DNA of 8,077 nucleotides, from positions 15,672 through 23,748 of the forward strand of contig DDKP01000153.1 of the NCBI GenBank assembly GCA_002339745.1, given 5' to 3'. Positions 1-6,545 of the stretch are shown here, piece after piece. Under the pieces are notes generated by a model. The model did not search any database. It had not been told where the DNA came from and worked only from the letters and a program-made list of their open reading frames with translations. Positions within the stretch are counted from its first letter, which is position 1, and every line of letters begins with the position of its first letter. Both the position numbers and the translations under genes were made by a program. Source of the stretch: Firmicutes bacterium UBA2595. GTDB lineage: Bacteria; Bacillota; Thermincolia; Thermincolales; UBA2595.

Positions 1-11
1 AACAAAATTTT

Positions 12-17
12 GGGGAG
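12..17 (+). promoter_or_regulatory. Ribosome binding site of uppP
   Basis: GGGGAG lies at 12-17. It touches the ATG at 18 but is 12 bases from the ATG at 30. A zero spacer is not workable, so this site argues for the downstream start, although 12 bases is also longer than optimal. Confidence 0.5.
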
Positions 18-29
18 ATGGATTTCCAA

Positions 30-806
30 ATGACCTTTTTTCAGTCAGTTGTTCTGGGTATCATCCAGGGTTTGACGGAGTTTTTACCTATCAGCAGCTC
101 TGGGCACCTGGTTTTTGCACAAAAAGTTTTCAATATAAAAGAGGCATTGACCTTTGACGTTCTGGTCCATTTGGGAACACTGGTGGCAGTGGTTGCGGTT
201 TTCCAGGAAGATATAATATCTATCCTGAAACGGCCGTGGCAGAGACTGACTTTGTTGATTATCGTGGCAACAATTCCGACCGTAGTGCTTGGTATTGCCT
301 TCAAGGATTTTTTTGAAAACCTGTTTGAGTCCGGTAAAACTCTAGGGGTTGAATTCATCGCCACGGGTCTGATAATATGGTTTGCGGATAGGGTCAAAGA
401 GAAACAGAAGGGAATTGACGAAATATCTTATACTGATGCTGCATTTGTTGGCTTGATGCAGGGGATAGCCATTCTGCCGGCTATTTCCCGTTCCGGTTTG
501 ACCATTGCCGGGGCCTTGTTCAGAGGAATTAACCGGGAAACAGCAGCCAGGTTTTCATTCCTGGTCTCTATTCCTGCCATCGCCGGCGCCGCCTTACTTG
601 ACCTTAAAGAACTGGTGACCCAGGGGCTTCCGCCCGGAATGGGACTACCTTATTTGGCAGGGCCATTGGCGGCTGCCGTTTCGGGCTACTTGGCCATCAA
701 ATTCATGATCAGGATACTGCAGATCGGAAGCATCAAAGGTTTTGCCTATTACGTCTGGGCACTGGGAGCGCTGGTGATAGTACTTCAACTGGCGGGCAAA
801 CTGTAG
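30..806 (+). CDS. uppP: Undecaprenyl-diphosphatase UppP (BacA family)
   Basis: Integral membrane phosphatase that converts undecaprenyl diphosphate to undecaprenyl phosphate, recycling the lipid carrier for peptidoglycan and other envelope polymers; overexpression in this family gives bacitracin resistance. Both signature regions are visible: QGLTEFLPISSSGH near the N-terminus (the E/Q-xxx-E motif, Ser cluster and His) and PAISRSGLT around residues 152-160, whose Arg154 matches the catalytic Arg of E. coli BacA. The second motif has Ala where most members have Gly (PGxSRSG). Several hydrophobic segments and a length of 258 aa fit the family. An in-frame ATG at 18 lies directly against the SD GGGGAG (12-17) with no spacer, so ATG 30 (12-nt spacer) is preferred. 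The ATG-18 form, however, matches E. coli residue numbering exactly, so the start is uncertain by four codons. The upstream context is outside the window. Confidence 0.96.
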   Translation: MTFFQSVVLGIIQGLTEFLPISSSGHLVFAQKVFNIKEALTFDVLVHLGTLVAVVAVFQEDIISILKRPWQRLTLLIIVATIPTVVLGIAFKDFFENLFESGKTLGVEFIATGLIIWFADRVKEKQKGIDEISYTDAAFVGLMQGIAILPAISRSGLTIAGALFRGINRETAARFSFLVSIPAIAGAALLDLKELVTQGLPPGMGLPYLAGPLAAAVSGYLAIKFMIRILQIGSIKGFAYYVWALGALVIVLQLAGKL

Positions 807-823
807 TCAGTTGGGTCCGGAGG

Positions 824-869
824 TAGTAGGTAGTGAATAGTGAATAGTGCGTAGTGAATGGGTAGTGAA
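824..869 (+). repeat. Heptanucleotide tandem repeat, unit TAGTGAA
   Basis: Five 7-nt units follow one another in exact register from 824: TAGTAGG, TAGTGAA, TAGTGAA, TAGTGCG, TAGTGAA (824-858). After a TGGG interruption one more TAGTGAA lies at 863-869. The array is in the non-coding gap after uppP and its last bases form the A-tract of the terminator stem that follows. No coding role is seen. It probably arose by slippage or belongs to a dispersed heptamer family; the window alone cannot decide. Confidence 0.8.
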
Positions 870-907
870 ACTCCTGAGGCGGCTGCCGAGGGGGTTTTAG
901 TTTTATT
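868..907 (+). terminator. Probable intrinsic terminator after uppP
   Basis: A hairpin can form from 868-880 and 885-897: AAACTCCT pairs with GGGGGTTT (two G-T pairs), then a tandem G-A/A-G mismatch, then GGC pairs with GCC, closed by the loop GGCT at 881-884. It is followed by TTTTAGTTTTATT. The stem is interrupted but GC-rich and the T-rich tail is good. It would separate uppP from the ftsK transcript. Confidence 0.55.
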
Positions 908-954
908 GCGCCACAAACAAGGAATTTACCCGCAAACGTAGAAATTATAACAGT

Positions 955-961
955 TGAGGTG
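955..961 (+). promoter_or_regulatory. Ribosome binding site of ftsK
   Basis: GAGGTGA at 955-961 stands 9 bases before ATG 971. It physically overlaps the alternative GTG at 959, which therefore has no usable SD. This decides the start in favour of 971. Confidence 0.7.
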
Positions 962-970
962 ACTCACAGC

Positions 971-3238
971 ATGGCAAAAACTTCGGAACAGCAGAGAAAT
1001 GAGCTTAAATATGAGATTCTGGGGATTTCTTTCCTGGCTTTTGCCGTTCTATGTTTTGTCAGCCTGTTTACCAATTCCACCGGGGCCGTCGGAGAATACG
1101 TGGTTAAACTGATCAAGGGGGTTGCCGGGGAAGGTAAATATGTCTTTCCGCTGGTGATAGCCTTTTTCGGTATCAAAATGATCAAAGAGCGAAAAAAGGC
1201 CAGGGCCGGGGGCCAGATGGCCGGCGGAATGGTACTTTTTGTGGTCATATTGACCCTTCTGCACCTTCAGCTGAATGTCGATGAGAAGGAGTTACTGCAG
1301 GCGGCTTACGATGGGAGAGGCGGCGGCATTATTGGAGGGATCGGGGCAAAAGTCCTGCTGGCTGCTTTTGGCAGAACAGGTTCATATATCATCTGGGCCG
1401 CAATGCTGGTAATTGCGGTTGTTTTAATTACCAATTTATCCTTTTTAACTATCACCCGGTTTATCACTGAAAAGTTAGCCAGGGCATGGAACAGGCTGAA
1501 GGAATTAATTTCCGAGTTTGTATTCACTGATGTGGAGGATGATGAAGATACTGTTGAAGATCCTGCACCGGAGAAACGAAGGGTGTTTTTGAACGGGGGT
1601 ATATTCGATTTCCGGCAGGGACAGAGCTGGGAAGAGAATAATACTGTTAAGACAGACGAAGAATATCCCAAGATAAATATATACCCCGAATCCATTGAAA
1701 GGGTTATGGCCAACGAAGAAAAAAGAGAACTGGCCGAGATTATCAATTTGGAAGAAAGAAAAACCAGGCCCAAAAAGGTAGAGATTTACCCTAATCCGCC
1801 TGCTGTCAATTACACCCTTCCGCCTCTGAGTCTTCTTTCCCGTTCCAGCAAGACCAAGAGCCCGCGAATGAACAAGGATATTTCTGAGAATGTGAAGATT
1901 CTGGAGGATACGTTAGAGAGTTTTGGGGTAAAAGCGAGGGTTACCCAGGTGTCGAGGGGACCGGCCATCACGAGGTATGAGCTGCAGCCCTCACCGGGAG
2001 TAAAAGTAAGCAGGATTGTAAGCCTTGCCGACGATATAGCCCTCAGCCTGGCCGCGCCGGGAGTCCGCATCGAGGCCCCGATACCCGGGAAGGCGGCGCT
2101 CGGTATAGAGGTTCCCAACAAGGAAATATCTGTTGTCACAATGAGAGAGCTTCTGGAAAACGAGGAGTTTGCCAAATCTCCTTCCAAGCTCACCTTTGTC
2201 CTGGGAAAAGATATAGCCGGTACCACGATAATCGCAGACCTGGCCCAGATGCCGCACCTCCTGATTGCGGGAGCCACCGGTTCGGGCAAGAGTGTATGTA
2301 TGAATACCTTGATAGCCGGCCTGCTTTTTAAGGCCAAGCCTGACGAGGTAAAATTCTTAATGATTGACCCCAAAATGGTTGAACTGACCACCTATAACGG
2401 GATTCCCCATTTAATCTCACCGGTGATCACTGATGCTAAAAAAGCGGCCTCGGCCTTGAGATGGGCTGTCAGGGAAATGGAAAAAAGGTATGAACTTTTT
2501 GCCAGGGCAGGGGTCAAAGATATCATCAGGTTCAACCGCGCGGTGGAGTCAGGTTCGTTTGTTCACGACCCCGGACTTATGCCGTATATCATAGTAGTAA
2601 TAGATGAATTGGCGGATTTGATGATGGTCGCTCCTGCCGATGTGGAAGACGCTATCTGCAGGCTGGCCCAAATGGCCCGCGCGGCTGGGATACACCTGGT
2701 GGTTGCCACCCAGAGGCCTTCTGTAGATGTAATCACCGGACTGATCAAGGCTAATATCCCGTCAAGGATTGCCTTCGCGGTTTCATCACAGACCGATTCA
2801 CGAACCATACTGGATATGGCAGGAGCTGAGAAACTACTGGGAAGGGGTGACATGCTCTTCTTCCCGGTCGGTGCGCCAAAACCCATCCGGGTCCAGGGAG
2901 CGTTCTTGTCGGACAAAGAAGTGGAGGCTCTCGTCACTTATTTGAAAGCCCAGGGCCAACCGGAATTTTTTGAGGGTATCATCCAGGCTGACTCTCAAAG
3001 TTCGATGGAGCACGGAGAAGAAGACGAGCTTTTTCCGGAGGCTGTCCGTATTCTTATCGAGTCAGGACAGGCTTCCATTTCTATGCTTCAGAGGCGGCTG
3101 CGCATAGGTTATGCCAGGGCAGCCAGGTTGATTGACATTATGGAAGAACGGGGAATTGTGGGCAAATACGAAGGCAGCAAACCCCGGGCAATCCTGATGA
3201 CAATGGAACAATACCATAATACCTTTGAAAAAGACTAG
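971..3238 (+). CDS. ftsK: DNA translocase FtsK/SpoIIIE
   Basis: Membrane-anchored hexameric ATPase that pumps double-stranded DNA through the division septum; in spore formers the SpoIIIE member moves the chromosome into the forespore. About four membrane segments lie in the first 160 residues (roughly 16-34, 57-71, 82-100, 137-156). A charged acidic linker follows, then the alpha/beta motor with Walker A GATGSGKS (residues 434-441, Lys440) and Walker B VVIDELADLM (Asp545-Glu546), and the ATQRPS segment. A C-terminal winged-helix gamma domain (about 685-750) should read polar DNA motifs. At 755 aa with a short linker it resembles Bacillus SpoIIIE rather than the long E. coli FtsK. A GTG at 959 is in frame, but GAGGTGA at 955-961 is 9 bases from ATG 971 and overlaps the GTG, so ATG 971 is chosen. 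Whether the cell uses it in vegetative division, sporulation or both cannot be told. Confidence 0.97.
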   Translation: MAKTSEQQRNELKYEILGISFLAFAVLCFVSLFTNSTGAVGEYVVKLIKGVAGEGKYVFPLVIAFFGIKMIKERKKARAGGQMAGGMVLFVVILTLLHLQLNVDEKELLQAAYDGRGGGIIGGIGAKVLLAAFGRTGSYIIWAAMLVIAVVLITNLSFLTITRFITEKLARAWNRLKELISEFVFTDVEDDEDTVEDPAPEKRRVFLNGGIFDFRQGQSWEENNTVKTDEEYPKINIYPESIERVMANEEKRELAEIINLEERKTRPKKVEIYPNPPAVNYTLPPLSLLSRSSKTKSPRMNKDISENVKILEDTLESFGVKARVTQVSRGPAITRYELQPSPGVKVSRIVSLADDIALSLAAPGVRIEAPIPGKAALGIEVPNKEISVVTMRELLENEEFAKSPSKLTFVLGKDIAGTTIIADLAQMPHLLIAGATGSGKSVCMNTLIAGLLFKAKPDEVKFLMIDPKMVELTTYNGIPHLISPVITDAKKAASALRWAVREMEKRYELFARAGVKDIIRFNRAVESGSFVHDPGLMPYIIVVIDELADLMMVAPADVEDAICRLAQMARAAGIHLVVATQRPSVDVITGLIKANIPSRIAFAVSSQTDSRTILDMAGAEKLLGRGDMLFFPVGAPKPIRVQGAFLSDKEVEALVTYLKAQGQPEFFEGIIQADSQSSMEHGEEDELFPEAVRILIESGQASISMLQRRLRIGYARAARLIDIMEERGIVGKYEGSKPRAILMTMEQYHNTFEKD

Positions 3239-3267
3239 GATGTTTTTAGGCGTCCGGATATTTACTT

Positions 3268-3274
3268 AGGAGGG
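3268..3274 (+). promoter_or_regulatory. Ribosome binding site of the BMP lipoprotein gene
   Basis: AGGAGGG at 3268-3274 is followed by a 7-base A-run before the GTG at 3282. This is a near-consensus SD and supports the GTG start. Confidence 0.85.
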
Positions 3275-3281
3275 AAAAAAA

Positions 3282-4634
3282 GTGACCTTTTTAAGACGCG
3301 CCACCATAATCTGTCTGTTCGTAATCTCCATGTCAGCAATTGCCGGCTGCGGCCGGGAGAAGGTCAGTAAACAGTCCGAACGCTATGGCTCCACGGGTCC
3401 CCAAAAGGTAGCGGTTGTAATTGCGGCTTCGGGGAAATTGGAACAGGGAGTAAAAGAATCCGTTCTGGCCGGGGTGTACAAGGCTGCTGCCGACCTGGAT
3501 GCTCAGTACAAGGTGTTTTTACCCGGTGACCTGGTAAACAATGAAGAGACCCTGCGTTTTGCGGCCGAGAACAGTTATGGGATTGTCCTGGCGGTCGGAC
3601 AAGGGGTGGAGGAAGACGTTAATAAGTTAGCCCCGGATTATCCGGAAACAAAGTTTGTATTATTTGAAGGTGAGGTTGAACATCCGAATGTGGCCGTAGT
3701 CGGCTTTAATGAGGAGGAGGGAGCCTTTTTAGCGGGGGTTGCCGCTGCTTCGCTGACGAGGTCAAACCTGGTGGGATTTCTGGGAGGCTCGATGCTTTCG
3801 GCCAATCATAAACTGGAAGATGGGTATGCCAGGGGCGTCCAGTATATCAACATGACCGAAGGCAGAGGGGTTAAGATATTGGCATCCTATGCAGGAGTCA
3901 CCGAGAAGGCTGCCGGGGATGCCGATAAAGGAAAAGAACTGGCCATAAATCTGTTTTGGGCCGGTTCGGACGTAATCTTTAGCGAGACGGGAAACATGGC
4001 CGCCGGAGCCGCTCAGGCGGCTTCCGAGAACAGAAAAATAATGCTGAGCAATGATGTGGGGTTGATGCAAAAACTGCCGTGGAATGTCTACGGAGCCATG
4101 GTAAAAAATTATGAAAATATAGTATATGACTTGATAAAGAAGAGTTTCAGCAGTGAATTCGCCGCAGGGAAGAAATTTTACGGGCTGGCTGATGGCGCTG
4201 TTGACCTGGTTCCGAGCCAGGCAGCGCCCCGGGAGATATCGGATAAGCTGGAGGCTGTAAAAGGCCAGCTGATCAAAGGACAAATTAAAATAAACAGCAT
4301 ACAGCTGAATAAAGAACTGGTAACCCAGGTTAACAGCATGCCGGTAGATTTAAACAAACCACAGCCCTCGCAACGCCGGCCAGCCCAGCAAACACCCGGT
4401 AGCGGGACGACCGGCTCAGGTATTAATCAAGATGGCAGACCCGGCCAGGATCAGGGTACTCCTGTGGAACCTAATCCGGGGAACGGGACGGGCCAGCCCC
4501 CTGATGAACAGGGAACCGGCGGAACAGGGCAAGAAACAGGGCAAGAAACAGGTAATGTCCCGGTTAACGAAGGTTCGAGTGGACAGGGTCCGGAGCCTAA
4601 CGGATCAATCCCGCCAGTGATGCCAGGAACTTAA
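3282..4634 (+). CDS. BMP family (PnrA/Med-like) surface lipoprotein with disordered C-terminal tail
   Basis: Predicted lipid-anchored extracellular protein of the basic membrane protein family, whose members include Treponema PnrA (purine nucleoside binding), the solute-binding proteins of nucleoside ABC importers, and Bacillus Med. Residues 1-22 are a lipoprotein signal (RR, hydrophobic core, lipobox IAGC) with Cys23 as the lipidated residue. A periplasmic-binding-protein fold spans about 43-345, with family-like segments FVLFEGEVEHPNVAVVGFNE, EGAFLAGVAAA, VGFLGG and AGSDVIFSETG. From about residue 358 to 450 the protein is rich in Pro, Gly, Gln and Thr and contains no aromatic residue, Leu or Cys: a disordered tail absent from typical 310-360 aa members. 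No permease or ATPase gene lies beside it, so transport is unproven and a Med-like signalling or ligand-sensing role is possible. It follows ftsK after 43 bases with no terminator, so the two are probably co-transcribed. Confidence 0.88.
   Translation: MTFLRRATIICLFVISMSAIAGCGREKVSKQSERYGSTGPQKVAVVIAASGKLEQGVKESVLAGVYKAAADLDAQYKVFLPGDLVNNEETLRFAAENSYGIVLAVGQGVEEDVNKLAPDYPETKFVLFEGEVEHPNVAVVGFNEEEGAFLAGVAAASLTRSNLVGFLGGSMLSANHKLEDGYARGVQYINMTEGRGVKILASYAGVTEKAAGDADKGKELAINLFWAGSDVIFSETGNMAAGAAQAASENRKIMLSNDVGLMQKLPWNVYGAMVKNYENIVYDLIKKSFSSEFAAGKKFYGLADGAVDLVPSQAAPREISDKLEAVKGQLIKGQIKINSIQLNKELVTQVNSMPVDLNKPQPSQRRPAQQTPGSGTTGSGINQDGRPGQDQGTPVEPNPGNGTGQPPDEQGTGGTGQETGQETGNVPVNEGSSGQGPEPNGSIPPVMPGT
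4523..4552 (+). repeat. 12-bp in-frame tandem repeat in the lipoprotein tail
   Basis: AACAGGGCAAGA occurs twice back to back (4523-4534, 4535-4546) and a partial third copy AACAGG follows. It encodes TGQETGQETG in the disordered tail. The exact DNA identity suggests recent duplication, and the 12-base unit keeps the reading frame, so the tail can change length. Confidence 0.8.
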
Positions 4635-4645
4635 AATTAAAAACA

Positions 4646-4688
4646 TACCGGCCAAAACAGCCCAAAAGCCTAAAGGTTTTACCGGCCA
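4646..4688 (+). repeat. Short direct repeat TACCGGCCA
   Basis: TACCGGCCA is present at 4646-4654 and again at 4680-4688, between the lipoprotein stop codon and the terminator hairpin. Between the copies AAAAGCC and GGTTTT can form a weak bulged hairpin. The function is unknown; chance is possible for a 9-mer pair this close. Confidence 0.4.
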
Positions 4689-4700
4689 TATACGATAATG

Positions 4701-4732
4701 ATAAAGGAGTCCAATGGACTCCTTTATATGTT
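4701..4732 (+). terminator. Intrinsic terminator after the BMP lipoprotein gene
   Basis: Perfect 12-bp inverted repeat: ATAAAGGAGTCC (4701-4712) and GGACTCCTTTAT (4716-4727) around the three-base loop AAT. The TTTAT of the right arm can serve as a short U-tract after the seven-base GC-rich core. It lies 66 bases after the stop codon. The weak U-tract leaves room for partial read-through or a processing/stability role. Confidence 0.7.
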
Positions 4733-4783
4733 GCCCGGAAATTTTTGAATTGTCTAATTTTGGCGGAGCGCTGGTAAATTTGC

Positions 4784-4837
4784 CGGATATGGCAGGGTTC
4801 TCGCCGATGAAGGTATAAATTAAGCGGATATGGAGGG
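4784..4837 (+). repeat. Short direct repeat CGGATATGG in the leader of the glycosylation operon
   Basis: CGGATATGG occurs at 4784-4792 (then CAGGG) and at 4825-4833 (then AGGG), 41 bases apart. The second copy overlaps the SD of the next gene. It could be a small duplication or a protein/RNA site. I see no convincing promoter in this leader, although the operon should start between 4728 and 4830. Confidence 0.4.
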
Positions 4838-4843
4838 ACTCCA

Positions 4844-5854
4844 ATGCAGAGTTCACTGGATATAAAAAGAAAAATATTTTCTTTGAAAACAATGCTTTCA
4901 TTTTTCCTGGCCTTTGCCATCATTATTTACCTGCTGCTTCATAACAAAATGGACATGGCAAAGGTCAACTCAGTTTTAAGGGACACCAACCTTCTTTATT
5001 ATTTCATGGCCTTTGCAGTGTATTATACCGCCTTTCCTTTTCGCGGGCTGCGTTTCCGCATCATACTGAAGGATAACTGCTGTCACGGGGCAACCAGGGA
5101 CTTGACCGGAATTATCCTTATCTCATGGTTTGTCAACTGTATAGTCCCTGCCAAGCTGGGGGATGTCTTCAGGGCATACCTGGTTAAGAAGAAATACAAT
5201 AAGTCGCTGGCCACCGTTATGGGGTCAATCTTTGCCGAGAGAGTGTTTGACCTGTTTATCCTGTATCTTTTTATCGGGGCCAGTGGGTTAATGGCTTTCA
5301 GGGGCAGGATACCCGATGCGATTATGGTAAGCCTGCAGACAAGTTTCCTGATATTAGCCGCAGTATTGGCGGTACTGCTGTTTATGAGATACCTGGGAAT
5401 GCGGTTGGCCAGCAGGCTGCCTGAGAAGGCAGGACATGTTTACCGGAGATTTTTGTCCGGAACTTTGTCCTCTTTTCGCAGCAACTGGAAGGTAGCCGCA
5501 TTGACTTTTATAATCTGGTTTCTGGAAGGGGCCAGTTTCTATTTGGTGACAAGGGCGCTGGGCATGAAACTGACATTTGTTGTTGTCCTTTTTGTCGGGC
5601 TCATTTCAGCCCTTCTGACTGCTTTGCCCATTACACCGGCAGGCCTGGGCATCGTGGAAGCTGCCAAATTCGGTGTCCTGGTCTTTTTTGGGGTTGACCG
5701 GAGCATAGCGGTTTCAGCAGCCCTTCTGGACAGGGTCATAAACTACTGGAGCCTTTTGCTGACCGGATTTATAGTATATGTAATAACCGGAACTGCAGGA
5801 TTGTTAAAGGAGGTCGGGGCCAGTGAAGTCGATGATCATCATTCCTACGTATAA
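4844..5854 (+). CDS. Multi-spanning flippase-like membrane protein (PF03706, UPF0104/AglD/LPG-synthase TM type)
   Basis: Polytopic inner-membrane protein of about 336 aa with seven to eight hydrophobic segments. It matches the family of the lysylphosphatidylglycerol synthase transmembrane (flippase) domain, without the soluble aminoacyl transferase domain. Family-like motifs are FRGLRFRIIL near the N-terminus, NCIVPAKLGDVFRAYL (about 98-113), ERVFDLFIL, and LPITPAGLGIVEA (261-273) followed by LLDRVINYW near the C-terminus. Stand-alone members are widespread and poorly characterised; MprF shows that the domain can move lipids across the membrane. Here it heads a gene set for polyprenyl-phosphate sugar chemistry and the synthase gene overlaps its end by 32 bases. 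I therefore infer a role in moving or handling a lipid-linked sugar; this is not shown by sequence. GGAGGG at 4832-4837, six bases before the ATG, fixes the start. Confidence 0.88.
   Translation: MQSSLDIKRKIFSLKTMLSFFLAFAIIIYLLLHNKMDMAKVNSVLRDTNLLYYFMAFAVYYTAFPFRGLRFRIILKDNCCHGATRDLTGIILISWFVNCIVPAKLGDVFRAYLVKKKYNKSLATVMGSIFAERVFDLFILYLFIGASGLMAFRGRIPDAIMVSLQTSFLILAAVLAVLLFMRYLGMRLASRLPEKAGHVYRRFLSGTLSSFRSNWKVAALTFIIWFLEGASFYLVTRALGMKLTFVVVLFVGLISALLTALPITPAGLGIVEAAKFGVLVFFGVDRSIAVSAALLDRVINYWSLLLTGFIVYVITGTAGLLKEVGASEVDDHHSYV
5806..5814 (+). promoter_or_regulatory. Internal ribosome binding site of the polyprenol-phosphate mannose synthase
   Basis: AAAGGAGGT, almost the full anti-SD complement, lies inside the upstream gene with an 8-base spacer to GTG 5823. 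It decides for that GTG over the in-frame ATG at 5832, and implies strong initiation or reinitiation within the overlapping genes. Confidence 0.85.
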
Positions 5855-6527
5855 CGAAAGAGAAAACATTACCCGCCTCATCCCGGAAGTCTTGGCCCAG
5901 GATGAGAATGTTGAAATCCTGGTAGTTGACGACAACTCTCCCGACGGAACCGGGGATATTGTGGAAGAGATTTCCCGGCGGGACCAAAGGGTTCACCTAT
6001 TGAAAAGGCCGGGTAAATTGGGTTTGGGTACAGCTTACATCACAGGTTTCCGGTATTCCCTGCAGAGGCCTGAAATCGGGTGTATCTTTGAAATGGATGC
6101 TGATTTTTCCCATCAGCCCAAGTATATTCCCTTGTTCCTCAGAGCAATCGAAACTGCTGATGTCGTTTTGGGCTCAAGATATATTCCGGGGGGCGGAGTG
6201 GAAAACTGGGGACTGGCCCGCAGGATGCTAAGCCGTGGCGGAAGCATGTTTTCTGAAATAATGCTGGGCCTTCCCGTCAAGGACTGTACAGGAGGATTTC
6301 GCTGTTACAGGAGAACGGCACTGGAAGCCCTTGACCTGGGCAGGATAAGTTCAGAAGGATTCGGCTTCCAGGTGGAAATGCTTTATGAATGCAACAAAAG
6401 GGGCTTTAAGATAAAAGAGATTCCCATCATGTTTCCTGACCGCCAGCGGGGTACATCTAAAATGTCTAAGCATATTATTTTTGAAGCGCTGTGGCTGGTC
6501 TGCAGGCTAAGGTTTTCCGACCGGTGA
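5823..6527 (+). CDS. Polyprenol monophosphomannose synthase (DPM1/Ppm1-type GT2 glycosyltransferase)
   Basis: Soluble GT-A fold enzyme expected to transfer mannose (less surely another hexose) from GDP-sugar to polyprenyl phosphate at the cytoplasmic membrane face. Motifs follow DPM1/Ppm1 closely: IIIPTYNERENI at the N-terminus, LVVDDNSPDGTG with Asp36-Asp37, the metal-binding DAD at 92-94 followed by FSHQP, VLGSRYIPGGGVENW, DCTGGFRCYRR, GFGFQVEM, and the RQRGTSKMS loop near the C-terminus. At 234 aa it is complete and has no C-terminal membrane or GtrA-like domain, unlike many related GT2 proteins, so membrane transfer must use a separate protein. It overlaps the flippase-like gene by 32 bases and precedes GT-C transferases that would use its product. 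Donor and polyprenol chain length cannot be read from the sequence. Its TGA stop is in the same frame as the next gene. Confidence 0.93.
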   Translation: MKSMIIIPTYNERENITRLIPEVLAQDENVEILVVDDNSPDGTGDIVEEISRRDQRVHLLKRPGKLGLGTAYITGFRYSLQRPEIGCIFEMDADFSHQPKYIPLFLRAIETADVVLGSRYIPGGGVENWGLARRMLSRGGSMFSEIMLGLPVKDCTGGFRCYRRTALEALDLGRISSEGFGFQVEMLYECNKRGFKIKEIPIMFPDRQRGTSKMSKHIIFEALWLVCRLRFSDR

Positions 6528-6530
6528 CTG

Positions 6531-6537
6531 AAGGGGG
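6531..6537 (+). promoter_or_regulatory. SD-like site supporting an AUA start for the GT-C gene
   Basis: AAGGGGG at 6531-6537 is 8 bases before the ATA at 6546. No ATG, GTG or TTG lies in that position. The next conventional in-frame start, TTG 6576, has only AGGAGA (6552-6557) at an 18-base distance, which is too far. Confidence 0.5.
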
Positions 6538-6545
6538 CGATAGGT

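Noticed and set aside
923..951. Possible sigma-A promoter before ftsK (TTTACC at 925-930, TATAAC at 946-951).
   Set aside because: The spacer is only 15 bases, and a transcript from it would begin within the SD at 955-961, leaving no usable leader.
959..961. GTG start for ftsK giving four extra residues.
   Set aside because: It overlaps the SD that serves ATG 971 and has no SD of its own.
1810..2391. 193-codon reverse-strand open frame opposite ftsK.
   Set aside because: It lies opposite the conserved motor domain, has Ser/Arg-rich shadow composition, and shows no family signature.
4432..4620. 62-codon open frame inside the lipoprotein tail (+ strand, other frame).
   Set aside because: No SD, low-complexity basic product, and fully explained as a shadow of the repetitive tail-coding DNA.
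4660..4680. Hairpin AAAAGCC / GGTTTT as the main terminator of the lipoprotein gene.
   Set aside because: Only six pairs with a bulge and no T-tail; the hairpin at 4701-4727 is far better.
4750..4819. Possible promoters before the flippase-like gene (TTGTCT 4750-4755 with TAAATT 4775-4780; TATAAA 4814-4819).
   Set aside because: The first has a 19-base spacer and poor matches; the second has no -35 element at 16-18 bases and would start almost at the SD. A promoter is expected here but I cannot place it.
4597..4923. Two overlapping reverse-strand open frames across the 4635-4843 gap.
   Set aside because: They run through the terminator and into both flanking genes, with no SD or recognisable domain; they are chance frames.
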